From Kibdelosporangium aridum (GTDB lineage Bacteria; Actinomycetota; Actinomycetes; Mycobacteriales; Pseudonocardiaceae), in contig NZ_FWXV01000005.1 in the NCBI RefSeq assembly GCF_900176515.1, positions 495,360-559,359 of the forward strand: a stretch of DNA of 64,000 bases. Direction: 5' to 3'. How positions within the stretch are numbered: position 1 is the first letter of the stretch; every line of letters begins with the position of its first letter. A program made the position numbers and the translations under genes. The notes below the pieces were generated by a model that made no database searches, was not told the origin of the DNA, and saw only the letters and a program-made list of their open reading frames with translations. This document shows, one piece after another, positions 35,207 to 44,330 of this stretch.

Positions 35207-37387
35207 ATGACCACAATCGAACCGAATTCGAGTACGCATGTCCCGGGTATTAGGGAGCTCGAGGGCATGGCGGAGAACGTCGAACAGATCGCATTTCGGG
35301 TCCCGGTCAGCCCGGCCGGACTGACCGGCGATCCAAGCGGACCGCTCGCCTCCGCGACACAGGCGATCACCGGCGAAGAACTCCTTCGCGCCGACGGCCA
35401 GCAAGACCTCACCGAACTCGACGTGGCCGCCCCGGTCGTGCCACCCGTGCCGATTCCGTTGCCGTTCCGCATCGCGAGCGGCCGGTACCGGTCCCAACCT
35501 CTGGGCTTCCAGCTCGAACTGCGGGTCGACGTCGACGGACGGCACCCGCTGGGCAAGCTGAGCGGCGACTACTACGTCGTTTCCGGTGCCACAGTCAGCT
35601 ATTTCGGGTCATGGACCGTTGACGCCGTCACGGTCTCCGCGACGCCGACGACCCTCACCATCGTCGGTACCGCTCGTACGACCTGGCCGACGACTTTCAC
35701 GGTCGCCACGGTGACCGTGCCACGCGCCCGGATCTTCCAGCCGGCGCCGCCCGCGAGCATCCGTTGGTCCACTCCGACCGGCGCCATTGGCGCGACCTAT
35801 GTCTGTGCGTGGGCTGCTGGCGCGTTCCGGACCGTCGAGCTCGAGCAGGACTGTGAATCCAGTGTCACGCCGTTCGCCAGCTACAACACCGGATCACAAC
35901 CGAGCGGCGGACCCGCGCGGACGCTGAGCACCGCGGGCTCGTACGCCGAAGCCGGCATTCAGATGCTGGACACCGGCGGCGGCAACGTCATCAACACCGC
36001 GGCCAACCACGTCTGGAACAACGCGAGCCTGCACAACGCGATGCAGGCGCACTTCTCGCGGTGGCAGGAGACACCGCAATGGAAGGTGTGGCTGCTGCAC
36101 GCCCAGCGGCACGAGCTCACCACACCGACGTCGACCCTGCTGGGCATCATGTTCGACCAGCAAGGCCTGCAGCGGCAGGGCTGCGCGTCCTTCTACGAGC
36201 GGATGGCGACCAACCTCCGCACCCAGCTGTACACGTGCGTGCACGAACTGGGGCACTGCTTCAACCTGTTCCACTCGTTCCACAAGCAGTTCATGAACCC
36301 GCCGATGCCCAACCGGGTGCACAGCCTGTCGTGGATGAACTATCCGCGCTTCTACCAACCACTCGGCGGCGGCACGGGCGGTGAAGCCGCGTTCTGGGCA
36401 GCGTTCCCGTTCGTGTTCGACGACCTGGAACTGGCACACCTGCGGCACGGCTTCCGCAACGCGGTCATCATGGGCGGCAACCCGTTCGGCACCGGCGCGG
36501 CGTTCGAAGCGGCGGCCGACAACATCTCCGACACGACCGGGCTTCGGCTGGAGGTCAAGCCGACACACGAACGTCCCGTACTAGGCATGCCGGTCGTGCT
36601 GGACATCAGCCTGACCGCGGAACGCCGTCAGCAAGTCAACACACGTGAACAGCTACATCCGAAGTACGGCTTCGTCCAGGTCGTCATCTCAAGGCCACGC
36701 GGTGACGTGATCGTGCACCGGCCGCCGGTGACGCACTGCGCCACACCGGAACTGGTGGCTGCCGGCAGCGGCGAGACCCTGCCGATCAGTGCGTACATCG
36801 GTTACGACGCCGCGGTCGGGCAGATCTTCGAAGACCCGGGCGCGTACCGGATCAGAGCGATGTACGCGGCGCCGGAGGGCAACCTGATCATCTCCAACCT
36901 GGCGACGATCAGGATCGGTGCGCCGCACTCGGTCGAAGGCGACATCGTGGCCGACCTGATGCTCGGCGAGGAGACCGGCATGGCGTTGACGTTGCTCGGC
37001 ACCGACTCGCAGTACCTGTCCACCGGCATGAACGCGCTGGAAACCGTGGCGCAGGACTACAGCGAGCACCCCAGCGCCGTCTACGCCCGGTTCGCACTGG
37101 GCATGAACCAAGCCCGGCCGTTCACCGCTGTCCAGCCGGACGGCGAAGTGGACGTGCGGGAACCGGACCTCGACCGCGCGGACTACTTCCTGCGCGGCGC
37201 GATCGACGAATCACGTGGGGAAGGAGGCCTGGACAACAAGACCGTCTACCAAGCGGCGGCGTACTTGGCCGACAGTCACGCCAAGGCAGGGGACACCGAA
37301 GGTGCCCAACGGCTGCGCGAGGACATCCGTAGCCTCGCCCAGCAGAACAATGAGCCGCCGTCCGTTATCCAGTCATTGGAGGGATAA
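35207..37387 (+). CDS. Metzincin-type zinc metalloprotease without signal peptide
   Basis: 726 aa. The zinc site is HELGHCFNLFH (His346, His350, His356; Glu347 catalytic), a metzincin motif with Asn353 where Gly is usual, followed by a Met-turn SWMNYP. Residues about 70-230 are a Thr/Val-rich beta region, and the C-terminal third has an immunoglobulin-like segment (LRLEVKPTHERPVLGMPVVLDISL) and a helical tail with TPR-like spacing (ADYFLRGAIDESRGEGGLDN). The N-terminus MTTIEPNSSTHVPGIRELEG is polar, so no Sec or Tat export is visible. Substrate unknown. A 93-aa gene follows after 7 bp and is probably co-expressed. Not a match to any subfamily I can name. Confidence 0.75.
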   Translation: MTTIEPNSSTHVPGIRELEGMAENVEQIAFRVPVSPAGLTGDPSGPLASATQAITGEELLRADGQQDLTELDVAAPVVPPVPIPLPFRIASGRYRSQPLGFQLELRVDVDGRHPLGKLSGDYYVVSGATVSYFGSWTVDAVTVSATPTTLTIVGTARTTWPTTFTVATVTVPRARIFQPAPPASIRWSTPTGAIGATYVCAWAAGAFRTVELEQDCESSVTPFASYNTGSQPSGGPARTLSTAGSYAEAGIQMLDTGGGNVINTAANHVWNNASLHNAMQAHFSRWQETPQWKVWLLHAQRHELTTPTSTLLGIMFDQQGLQRQGCASFYERMATNLRTQLYTCVHELGHCFNLFHSFHKQFMNPPMPNRVHSLSWMNYPRFYQPLGGGTGGEAAFWAAFPFVFDDLELAHLRHGFRNAVIMGGNPFGTGAAFEAAADNISDTTGLRLEVKPTHERPVLGMPVVLDISLTAERRQQVNTREQLHPKYGFVQVVISRPRGDVIVHRPPVTHCATPELVAAGSGETLPISAYIGYDAAVGQIFEDPGAYRIRAMYAAPEGNLIISNLATIRIGAPHSVEGDIVADLMLGEETGMALTLLGTDSQYLSTGMNALETVAQDYSEHPSAVYARFALGMNQARPFTAVQPDGEVDVREPDLDRADYFLRGAIDESRGEGGLDNKTVYQAAAYLADSHAKAGDTEGAQRLREDIRSLAQQNNEPPSVIQSLEG

Positions 37388-37394
37388 TCAAGTC

Positions 37395-37676
37395 ATGACG
37401 CTGGCCGTCGAGCTTGGTGAAGGGTTCGCCGACGACGAGGTGATCGTCCTCGTCGACGGGCAGGAAGCTTGGCGGGCACAGCGTGTCGCGACGAACTACT
37501 CGGTCGGGATCGCCGCCATCGCCACGGTTTCCGCGGGTGTTGGGTCTACTGTGGAGGTTCGGGTGCGTGGCCGGGCGAAGTCCCGCCGGGTCGGGGGTGA
37601 GCAGCGCTTGCGGGTGGATCTGGAGCCTTCAGGTGAGCTCACCCTTGGCCGGCCGCGGATGGGGGACGTTTTTTAG
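37395..37676 (+). CDS. Small hypothetical partner of the metzincin
   Basis: 93 aa. It starts 7 bp after the metzincin stop. The sequence is beta-rich with a regular hydrophobic pattern (EVIVLVDGQEAWRAQRVATN; STVEVRVRGRAKSRRVGG; LRVDLEPSGELTLGR), like a single immunoglobulin-like or beta-sandwich domain. No signal or membrane segment. I do not recognise the family. Tight linkage suggests an inhibitor, chaperone or substrate of the protease; this is inference from position only. Confidence 0.65.
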   Translation: MTLAVELGEGFADDEVIVLVDGQEAWRAQRVATNYSVGIAAIATVSAGVGSTVEVRVRGRAKSRRVGGEQRLRVDLEPSGELTLGRPRMGDVF

Positions 37677-37710
37677 GTCGCTTTGGTTTTGGCTTTTGGA
37701 TGGGTCGCCT

Positions 37711-37983
37711 TCGGCGCGCTCTGTGCCTACTTCGGCGCGCTCTTTGGTCACCTCGGCGCGCCCCTGTGACCGGTCGGCGCGATTTGGTGTGGAGCCTCTG
37801 CGCCGCAAAGGACAGGGAAAGCGGGCAGGACCTGCGGCCCTGCCCCGCCGACAAGCTTATTTGCGGCGCTACTCCACACAAAATCGCGCCGACTACTGCT
37901 TAGGGCGCGCCTTTCTGTGCTCCGGGCGCGCCTCTACTTGAGCCAAGGCCAGGGCGCGCCTCCGCTGTTGGTTAGGGCGCGCC
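37711..37983. repeat. Nested inverted array of GGCGCGCC-like elements
   Basis: Left side: TCGGCGCG occurs at 37711, 37732, 37753 and 37774, exactly 21 bp apart. Right side, in inverted sense: TCGCGCCGA at 37884, then GGGCGCGCC at 37903, 37924, 37952 and 37975. In the centre three nested stems pair: 37773-37794 with 37872-37893 (22 bp, one mismatch), GCGCCGCAAA (37800-37809) with 37860-37869, and GGGCAGG (37823-37829) with CCTGCCC (37839-37845). It lies between convergent genes (stops at 37676 and 38010). No transposase is present. It may be a bidirectional terminator, a protein-binding array or a recombination element. Confidence 0.8.
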
Positions 37984-38009
37984 TTCTCTTCCCCGTCCGC
38001 TCTGTATCT

Positions 38010-40253
38010 TTAGGACAGCCTGAAGTAGTCCAGGTTGTAGCCGCCTGCCTCGCAGAACAACGTCACCTCTTGTTCACCTGCGGCCAGGTTTACCTTCGCG
38101 GTCGCGGACTGCCAGTTGCCCCAGCCTCCGCTGTCCGGCAACGAGAACGTGACCAGCTTCTCGCCGGCCGCGTTACGGAACGACAGCGCATCCGCGGCGG
38201 TGGACCCGCTGCCGTTCGCGTACCGGAGTTCCAGGTCGTACGTGCCTGCTTGGGCGACGTCGATCCGGAACTTCAGCCAATTGCCTGCGGCGGTCCAGCC
38301 GACGTTCTTGCCGCCGCTGGCTGCCGCGTTGTTCTCGATGAAGTTCGCTCCGCCTTCGGTCCAGCCGTTCTGTGCCGAGTACGACTCCGCTTCGACTTTC
38401 TGGCCGACTGGTGCGGGTTTCTGGCGGACGTTCACCTTGAACTTGACTTCGGTGCGGTCCTTGCCGTCTGTCACGTAGACCGACACTTCCCGCGTGCCGG
38501 TTGCCACTGGCTTCAGTGTCACCTGGCCAGTGGCCGAGTCGATGCTGACGCCGTCCGGCAGTTCTGTGGCGTAGAAGGAGAGCTTGTCGCGGTGGTCGCG
38601 GTCCGTTGCCCTCAGCTGGACCTGCGAGGTGCTGAACTGGTCCACCGTCACGTCTGCTACTGGGTCGATCGTTGGCGCGTGGTTGCGGTGATCCGACGGG
38701 ACTTTGCCGTGCCAGCGGTAGGTTGCCACGGCGTTCGCGGGTACTTTGACCACAAAGGACTGGTCGGCCAGCTTGACGCGTACTGAGGACTGTGTTGCGT
38801 TGCTGTTTCGGATGATCGCGACGAAGTCGTCCGTGCGGTCCTTGAAGACCACGTTGCTCACGCCGTTGTCAGTCGTGCTCGACTCGACCCGGGTGTGCTC
38901 GGGGCCGAGGTATTTCGCCATCTGTCCCAACTGGAACAGTTCGTTTCGGACAGTGAACGTCCTGGCCGTGGTGTCCACCTTCACCAGTCGGTTCGGCCAC
39001 TTCGTTGTCCGGCCGACCTCGGCCCAGTCGATGTTGTTGTCGCGCGCCGGGGTCCAGTGCAGTGTTCCGCCGTCCTGGTCGGTGGCCTGCGCCCAGGTGA
39101 TGTACGAACCGGCGTTGAGGCGGAAGAAGTTCATCACGGTCGCCGGGCTCAGGTCGCTGGTTTCGGTCATGTGCACCGACTTGCCGGTTTCGGCGTTGGC
39201 GTCGCGCATCACCTTCGGATCGCCCCAGTACGGGTGGAACGCCAGGCCGTCGGCCGCGTCGAGGACCTGCTTGCCCTTGATCGTGCCGTCCGGTGAGTCC
39301 TCGAAGACCCGGTAGTAGTTCTTCGTCTGGGTGCTGTTCGGGTCGCGCCAGTCCCAGAAGTTGAAGTCGTGCATGTACAGCCCGGTGTCCAGACTCGCCT
39401 TGCCGAACTCACGCTTGATCGCCAGCGCCAGCTTCTGCTGCTGGGCGATGTCGATGTCCATCGCCGGGTACACCACGTCCATGCCCGGTTCGTTCAGCAG
39501 CGTGATCGCGTCGACCTTGATGCCCTGCTTGGCATACGCCTGGATGTACTTCACGTAGTAGCGGGCGAACACGTCGATGGCGTCGTCACGCAGCTTGCCG
39601 ACCTGGTAGTAGCTGTTCGTGCTGCCCTGCTTGAGGGCGACCTCGCCGATGAACCGGTTGTTCGTCTTCATCCAGGCGGGCGCGCTCCAGGCGGAGGCGA
39701 TGAAAGTCGCGCGCGGGTTGTAGCGCTGGATCATCTTGACGGTCTCGACCATGTGCAGGTCGATGTCCCGCTGGATGGAGAAGTACTTCAGGTCCCAGTC
39801 CTCGGTCACACCCGGCGGCAGCTCGTCGTACGACCAGAACGGCAGGTGCTCGATCAGGTCCGGGCTGCCGATGGTCAGCCGGAAGCGGTCGAACCCGGCA
39901 CCGGACTTGGGGTCGGCCAGCAGCCGGATGGCCTTGTCGCGGTTCTCCGGGGTGAGCTTCCAGAGGTTGGACACGCTCGTCTCGTCGATGGAGAACCCGA
40001 TGCCGGTGTAGCGCTGGCGGAGCTGGCTCGGATCGATCACCACCGTCGCGTCGGCGGGTGCCCCGGAGTCACGGCCGATTCTGACCGGAGGTAACTGGCG
40101 CCAGGTGTTGTCACTGCCCGCGGAGTACGTCCCGGTCACGAACGAGCCCCAGGTGGCGTCGTCGGCCGCCTCGGCCGACGGGGCGACCAGGGCCATCGCG
40201 ACGACCGTCGCGGCGACGGCCGGGGAACGCCTCCAGCGTGTCTGAGAGGTCAT
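38010..40253 (-). CDS. Secreted GH30-family glycoside hydrolase with Ig-like and CBM6 domains
   Basis: 747 aa with a Sec signal (AVAATVVAMALVAPSAEA). Residues about 50-480 form a GH30 catalytic barrel: TGIGFSIDETSVSNLW, FIASAWSAPAWMKTN, TLLNEPGMD (acid/base Glu in NEP) and VHMTETSD (nucleophile Glu). A putative Ig domain follows (PTIDPVADVTVDQF...ELPDGVSIDSATGQVTLKP, about 515-605), then a C-terminal CBM6 (VEAESYSAQNGWTEGG to the end). GH30 enzymes cleave beta-glucosyl, xylosyl or beta-1,6-linked glycans; the subfamily cannot be fixed from sequence alone. AGAGGAG lies before the ATG, with an AACCGGTT palindrome further upstream. Convergent with the metzincin operon across the inverted array. 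Confidence 0.9.
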   Translation of the reverse strand: MTSQTRWRRSPAVAATVVAMALVAPSAEAADDATWGSFVTGTYSAGSDNTWRQLPPVRIGRDSGAPADATVVIDPSQLRQRYTGIGFSIDETSVSNLWKLTPENRDKAIRLLADPKSGAGFDRFRLTIGSPDLIEHLPFWSYDELPPGVTEDWDLKYFSIQRDIDLHMVETVKMIQRYNPRATFIASAWSAPAWMKTNNRFIGEVALKQGSTNSYYQVGKLRDDAIDVFARYYVKYIQAYAKQGIKVDAITLLNEPGMDVVYPAMDIDIAQQQKLALAIKREFGKASLDTGLYMHDFNFWDWRDPNSTQTKNYYRVFEDSPDGTIKGKQVLDAADGLAFHPYWGDPKVMRDANAETGKSVHMTETSDLSPATVMNFFRLNAGSYITWAQATDQDGGTLHWTPARDNNIDWAEVGRTTKWPNRLVKVDTTARTFTVRNELFQLGQMAKYLGPEHTRVESSTTDNGVSNVVFKDRTDDFVAIIRNSNATQSSVRVKLADQSFVVKVPANAVATYRWHGKVPSDHRNHAPTIDPVADVTVDQFSTSQVQLRATDRDHRDKLSFYATELPDGVSIDSATGQVTLKPVATGTREVSVYVTDGKDRTEVKFKVNVRQKPAPVGQKVEAESYSAQNGWTEGGANFIENNAAASGGKNVGWTAAGNWLKFRIDVAQAGTYDLELRYANGSGSTAADALSFRNAAGEKLVTFSLPDSGGWGNWQSATAKVNLAAGEQEVTLFCEAGGYNLDYFRLS

Positions 40254-40271
40254 GTACTCCTCTTTCGGTGG

Positions 40272-40279
40272 AACCGGTT
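40272..40279 (-). promoter_or_regulatory. AACCGGTT palindrome upstream of the GH30 gene
   Basis: AACCGGTT is centred 22 bp upstream of the GH30 start, in a context (GGAACCGGTTAC) like operators of LacI-family sugar regulators. No LacI gene is in the window, so regulation by one is a guess. Confidence 0.3.
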
Positions 40280-40424
40280 ACGGCGGCGTTCGCCGATCGT
40301 AAGTCACCGAACACGTCCCGGAAACACCCCTGGTCAATTAGTTGATGTAAGGCGTGAAAAAAGGCTGGCGAGCTGGCGAGCTTTGGACACCTTCCGGGCG
40401 CTGATCGTCGCCAAGATTGACCGC

Positions 40425-42125
40425 ATGACAACCGATGGAGGGGTGGGGCGGCGCCGCCTGCTGAAGATGTTCGGCCTCGGCGCGACGGCCACAACCGCGG
40501 CGATGATGCAGGCGGACCCGGTTCTGGCGGCGACTCTCGGTCACGACGAGCAGACCGGTGTCCCGGCGACCGGGTATCGGCCACCGACCGGCCTGGCCGG
40601 AAACAGTCCGGCGAAGTCCACGGCACTGGCGTGGATCACAGCCAACAGCGGCGCGATCACCGGGCTGAGCGACAAGATCTGGCAGTACGCCGAGTTGTCC
40701 TTGCGTGAGTGGAAATCCGCATTGGCAACCGCCGAGCTGTTGCAGGCGAACGGGTTCACCGTCAAATGGGGAGCGGGCGGGTTACCGGCGGCGTTCGTGG
40801 CCACCTACGGCAATGACGGACCCGTCATCGGCTTCAACTCCGAATACGACGCATTGCCGAACCTGTCACAGAAAGCCGGAGTCGGCACGCACGATCCGCT
40901 GGTCTACAACTACGACGCCTACGGTCCGACCTACGGGCCGGGCCATGGGGACGCCCACAACGCGCTGGGCGCGGGGTCGGTCGGCGCGGCAATCGCCGTG
41001 GCACAGGCGATCCGAGCGCACGGGCTGAAGGCGACCGTGAAGCTGTTCGGTACCACCGGCGAGGAGCAGTTGGTCGGCAAGGCCTATGCGGTCAAAGCAG
41101 GTGTCTACGATGGACTGGACGCGTTCTTCGACTGGCATCCCTTCAACATCACCGTGCCGTTCTGGAACACCACCAGCGCCCTGTTGTCCGCGACCTTCAC
41201 CTTCCTCGGTGCGGCCGGGCATGGCGGAACACCGTTGGGCAACCGAAGTGGACTCGATGGTGCGTTGCTCATGGCGACCATGTCGGAGTACCTGCGGGAG
41301 AAGAACGTCGCGCCCTCCGGGCGGTTTCATTACGCCGTGATCAATGGCGGCGGTGCGCCGAACGTGACGCCGGACATGTGCTCGATCTGGTACTTCGTCC
41401 GCGAAGGCAGCCCGGCACGAGCGAAGGTGCTCTACGACAAGATCGTGGAGACCGCGAAGGCGGCGGCGCAGGCGAGCCAGACCCGTCTGGTCCACAAGTT
41501 CCACTCGGCCACGTGGAACCTGCTCGCCAGCAAGTCCGGCTCGGAACTGCTGTACGACAACATGCGGGAGATCGGTCCGCCTCAGTTCACCGAGCAGGAC
41601 CACGCTTTGGCCCGGTCCATTCAGAAATCCTTGGGCCGCCCGGAAACCGGCATGCCAACTGGACTTGAACCCTTGACGCCGCCCGCGGCGAGCTATACCG
41701 GTGGATTGGCGACGGACACCGCGGACGTCAGCTGGCAAGTGCCGACAGCGGTCTTGCTGGCGGCGTGTTTCCCACCCAACATGCCGAACCACAACTGGGG
41801 CGTGACCTCGACCGCGGCCACGAACATCGCCCACCAGGGACTGCTTTCCGCTGCCCGGTACATGGCCGCGAGCGCGGTCGACGTGATCACTCAACCCGAG
41901 CTGCTCGCCGGGATGAAGGCGGAGTTCGACGCACGCAAAGCCGGGATCACGTGGACAAGCATGATTCCGGACGGGACACAACCCCCTATCTACCAACCGC
42001 CCGCGGACTTCCTGGCAAGGACGGGACAACAGTTCCCGCCACCCGGGATCACCTGGCCCGTGCCGCAAATCGTTGCCATGGAACAACTCGGCACGACCGG
42101 GCCCGCGCTCGCGCCAGTCACCTGA
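40425..42125 (+). CDS. Tat-exported M20-family amidohydrolase/peptidase (AbgB-like)
   Basis: 566 aa. The N-terminus has a twin-arginine signal (GRRRLLKMFGLGATATTAAMM). The catalytic part matches M20 zinc amidohydrolases close to p-aminobenzoyl-glutamate hydrolase subunit B: NSEYDALPNL, GPGHGDAHNALGAG and FGTTGEEQLVGK carry the metal ligands and the general-base glutamates, and GAAGHGGTPLG is the dimerisation-domain motif. It removes an acyl or amino-acid group from an amide, here outside the cytoplasm. ATG 40425 places the Tat motif correctly. A perfect 18-bp stem-loop follows the stop. Divergent from GH30 across 171 bp. Confidence 0.88.
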   Translation: MTTDGGVGRRRLLKMFGLGATATTAAMMQADPVLAATLGHDEQTGVPATGYRPPTGLAGNSPAKSTALAWITANSGAITGLSDKIWQYAELSLREWKSALATAELLQANGFTVKWGAGGLPAAFVATYGNDGPVIGFNSEYDALPNLSQKAGVGTHDPLVYNYDAYGPTYGPGHGDAHNALGAGSVGAAIAVAQAIRAHGLKATVKLFGTTGEEQLVGKAYAVKAGVYDGLDAFFDWHPFNITVPFWNTTSALLSATFTFLGAAGHGGTPLGNRSGLDGALLMATMSEYLREKNVAPSGRFHYAVINGGGAPNVTPDMCSIWYFVREGSPARAKVLYDKIVETAKAAAQASQTRLVHKFHSATWNLLASKSGSELLYDNMREIGPPQFTEQDHALARSIQKSLGRPETGMPTGLEPLTPPAASYTGGLATDTADVSWQVPTAVLLAACFPPNMPNHNWGVTSTAATNIAHQGLLSAARYMAASAVDVITQPELLAGMKAEFDARKAGITWTSMIPDGTQPPIYQPPADFLARTGQQFPPPGITWPVPQIVAMEQLGTTGPALAPVT

Positions 42126-42130
42126 CAACC

Positions 42131-42174
42131 CTGGTGAGTGGTTATCGGGTTAGCGACCGATAACCACTCACCAG
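42131..42174 (+). terminator. Perfect 18-bp stem-loop terminator
   Basis: Arms 42131-42148 and 42157-42174 are perfectly complementary (start CTGGTGAGTG, loop of 8 bases), 5 bp after the M20 gene stop. There is no T-tract. It isolates the M20 gene from the downstream subtilase gene. Confidence 0.75.
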
Positions 42175-42339
42175 CGGACCGTGAATCGGCCATTCGGCTC
42201 AAAACCGCAGAACAGTGGCAGAAACGGTGTCCTGGCGGACTGCGGATCGAATAAGCTCCGGTGGGGCTCATTCGAACGCCGGGGGCGACGCCATGGGGGC
42301 TAGCAGTTTCCGGCGTCCCTGTGCGCGTTAGGAGCTTTG

Positions 42340-44145
42340 ATGCGTCATAGATCCATGCCCACAAGACTTTTGGGCACGGCCGCAGCGGCTGTGGGCGTGC
42401 TCGCGACCGTCGTCTTACCCACAAATGCTGCCGCGGCAAACCAGATCATCGCCGAGAACGCACCCAACAAGATCCAAGACAGTTATGTTGTTGTTCTGAA
42501 GGACAATGTCGCCGTTCGCGGGATTGCAGACGGTCTTGCTGCTCGCTACGGCGGCAAGGTCGGCTTCGTGTACCAGGCCGCGCTCAAGGGTTTCTCGGTC
42601 ACGATGTCGGCCTCACAGGCTCGTAAGCTGGCTGCGGACCCCGCTGTGTCCTATGTGGAGCAGGACAGGACCGTCGGCCTGCTGACCGATCAGCTGGACC
42701 CGCCGTCGTGGGGGCTTGACCGGGTCGACCAGGTGGATCGGCCGATCGACCAGCGCTACAGCTATTCCGTCGAGGCCGCGGACGTGACCGCGTACGTCAT
42801 CGACACCGGCATCAACTACGACCACCACGACTTCGGTGGTCGGGCCACGTTCGGCTTCGACGCCTTCACCGATGGCATGCAGGGCATGGACTGCCAAGGT
42901 CACGGGTCCCATGTGGCCGGTACGGTCGGCGGCCATACCTTCGGCGTGGCCAAGAAGGTCAAGCTCAAGGCCGTCCGCGTGCTCGACTGTGAGGGGAGCG
43001 GCTCGATCGCCACTGAGGCCGCCGGCGTCGACTGGGTCACGGCGAATGCCGTCCTGCCTGCCGTGGCCAACATGAGCCTGTACACCGGTGTGCAGAACGA
43101 GCCGAGCCGCGTGCTGGACGACGCTGTGCGTGCGTCCATCGGCAAGGGCATCTCGTATGTCGTCGCTGCCGGTAACTTCAACGACGACTCGTGCCAGTAC
43201 TCGCCGCAACGCGTGACTGAGACGATCAACGTCGCCGCGTCCAGTTGGTACGACGCCCGCGCGTCGTTCTCCAGCTACGGCAGCTGCACCGACATCTTCG
43301 CGCCAGGGGAGGACATCTACTCAGCGGTGGCGCTCGAAAACACCCTCTCGGTCCGGAAGAGCGGTACCTCGATGGCCGCACCGCACGTCGCCGGGGCGGT
43401 CGCGCTGTACCTGGCCGACAATCCGACCAAGACCCCGGCCGAGGTGCACAGCGCGATCCTGGCGGCCGCGACTCCGGGCAAGGTGACCAACCCCGGTGCC
43501 AATACGCCGAACCGGCTGCTGCGCGTCAACGCCCCGCCGACAGTTTCGGTGACCAATCCGGGTCCGCGGAAAACCGCGGTCGGCGCTTCGGTCAACCTGC
43601 AGCTGTCCGCTTCCGGTGGCACGCCTCCGTACACGTGGTCCGCGACTGGCCTTCCACCTGGACTGTCGATCGGTTCGTCCAACGGCGTCATCACCGGTGC
43701 TGCGGCCACCGCTGGCACGTACAACGTGAAGGTGACCGCGACGGAGTCCGCCGGTGGTTCGGGCCAAATGTGGTTCACGTGGACTGTCGGCACGGTGCAG
43801 GCGTGCGTTAAGACCAATGGCGCCGACGTGGCCATCCCCGACCTGTCCACGAGGACCAGTTCGGTGACGGTCTCCGGCTGCACCGGCAACGCGTCGGCCA
43901 CGAGCACGGCCGAGGTGCACATCAAGCACACCTACCGCGGCAATCTGGTCGTCGAACTGGTCGCTCCGGACGGCACGAGGTACGGCTTGAAGAACTTCGT
44001 CCGCTTCGACAACGCGGACAATGTGGACGAGACCTACACCGTGAACCTCGCCGGCGAAGCCCGTAACGGCACCTGGACGCTCAGGGTGCAGGACATGGAT
44101 CGCTACGACGTCGGCACCATCGACACCTGGACGCTGACTCTCTGA
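42340..44145 (+). CDS. Secreted S8 subtilisin-like serine protease, copy 1
   Basis: 601 aa. A Sec signal (LGTAAAAVGVLATVVLPTNAAA) and an I9 inhibitor prodomain (DSYVVVLKDN...AVSYVEQDRTV) precede the S8 domain with Asp in YVIDTGINYDH, His in GHGSHVAGT and Ser in SGTSMAAPHVAG. An Ig-like He_PIG domain (PPYTWSATGLPPGLSIG) and a C-terminal P/proprotein-convertase domain (VHIKHTYRGNLVVELVAPDG) follow. This is the proteinase K-like subclass, active after secretion and prodomain removal. GGAG lies 5 bases before ATG 42340. The neighbouring gene at 44331 is a near-identical paralogue, including the upstream region. Confidence 0.93.
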   Translation: MRHRSMPTRLLGTAAAAVGVLATVVLPTNAAAANQIIAENAPNKIQDSYVVVLKDNVAVRGIADGLAARYGGKVGFVYQAALKGFSVTMSASQARKLAADPAVSYVEQDRTVGLLTDQLDPPSWGLDRVDQVDRPIDQRYSYSVEAADVTAYVIDTGINYDHHDFGGRATFGFDAFTDGMQGMDCQGHGSHVAGTVGGHTFGVAKKVKLKAVRVLDCEGSGSIATEAAGVDWVTANAVLPAVANMSLYTGVQNEPSRVLDDAVRASIGKGISYVVAAGNFNDDSCQYSPQRVTETINVAASSWYDARASFSSYGSCTDIFAPGEDIYSAVALENTLSVRKSGTSMAAPHVAGAVALYLADNPTKTPAEVHSAILAAATPGKVTNPGANTPNRLLRVNAPPTVSVTNPGPRKTAVGASVNLQLSASGGTPPYTWSATGLPPGLSIGSSNGVITGAAATAGTYNVKVTATESAGGSGQMWFTWTVGTVQACVKTNGADVAIPDLSTRTSSVTVSGCTGNASATSTAEVHIKHTYRGNLVVELVAPDGTRYGLKNFVRFDNADNVDETYTVNLAGEARNGTWTLRVQDMDRYDVGTIDTWTLTL

Positions 44146-44330
44146 GGATGGGGCCACCTGTGGTCCCATGAATCCGCCGTTCGGCCCAAAACGCCAGAAC
44201 AGTACGAAAGTACGTTGTCCTGGGAGCACCACGGATCAAATAATTCTCCGGCATAGCTCATTCGAACGCTGGGGGGCATCGCCATGAGGGCTGGCTGCTT
44301 CCGGCGTCCCTGTTCGCGTTAGGAGCTTTC

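Noticed and set aside
37483..37941. Plus-strand frame with a seven-residue SARxxxT-type repeat
   Set aside because: The repeat arises from the 21-bp phased DNA array; the frame lacks a ribosome-binding site and overlaps the preceding gene in another frame.
37711..37983. CRISPR array
   Set aside because: The units are short, inverted on the two sides, and the spacers are too short; no cas genes are in the window.
40265..40278. KstR-type site before the GH30 gene
   Set aside because: TGGAACCGGTTACG fails the last fixed A of the consensus and the gene has no sterol link; a sugar-regulator palindrome is more likely.
40866..42128. 420-codon minus-strand frame
   Set aside because: Antisense to the M20 peptidase gene, which carries all catalytic motifs.
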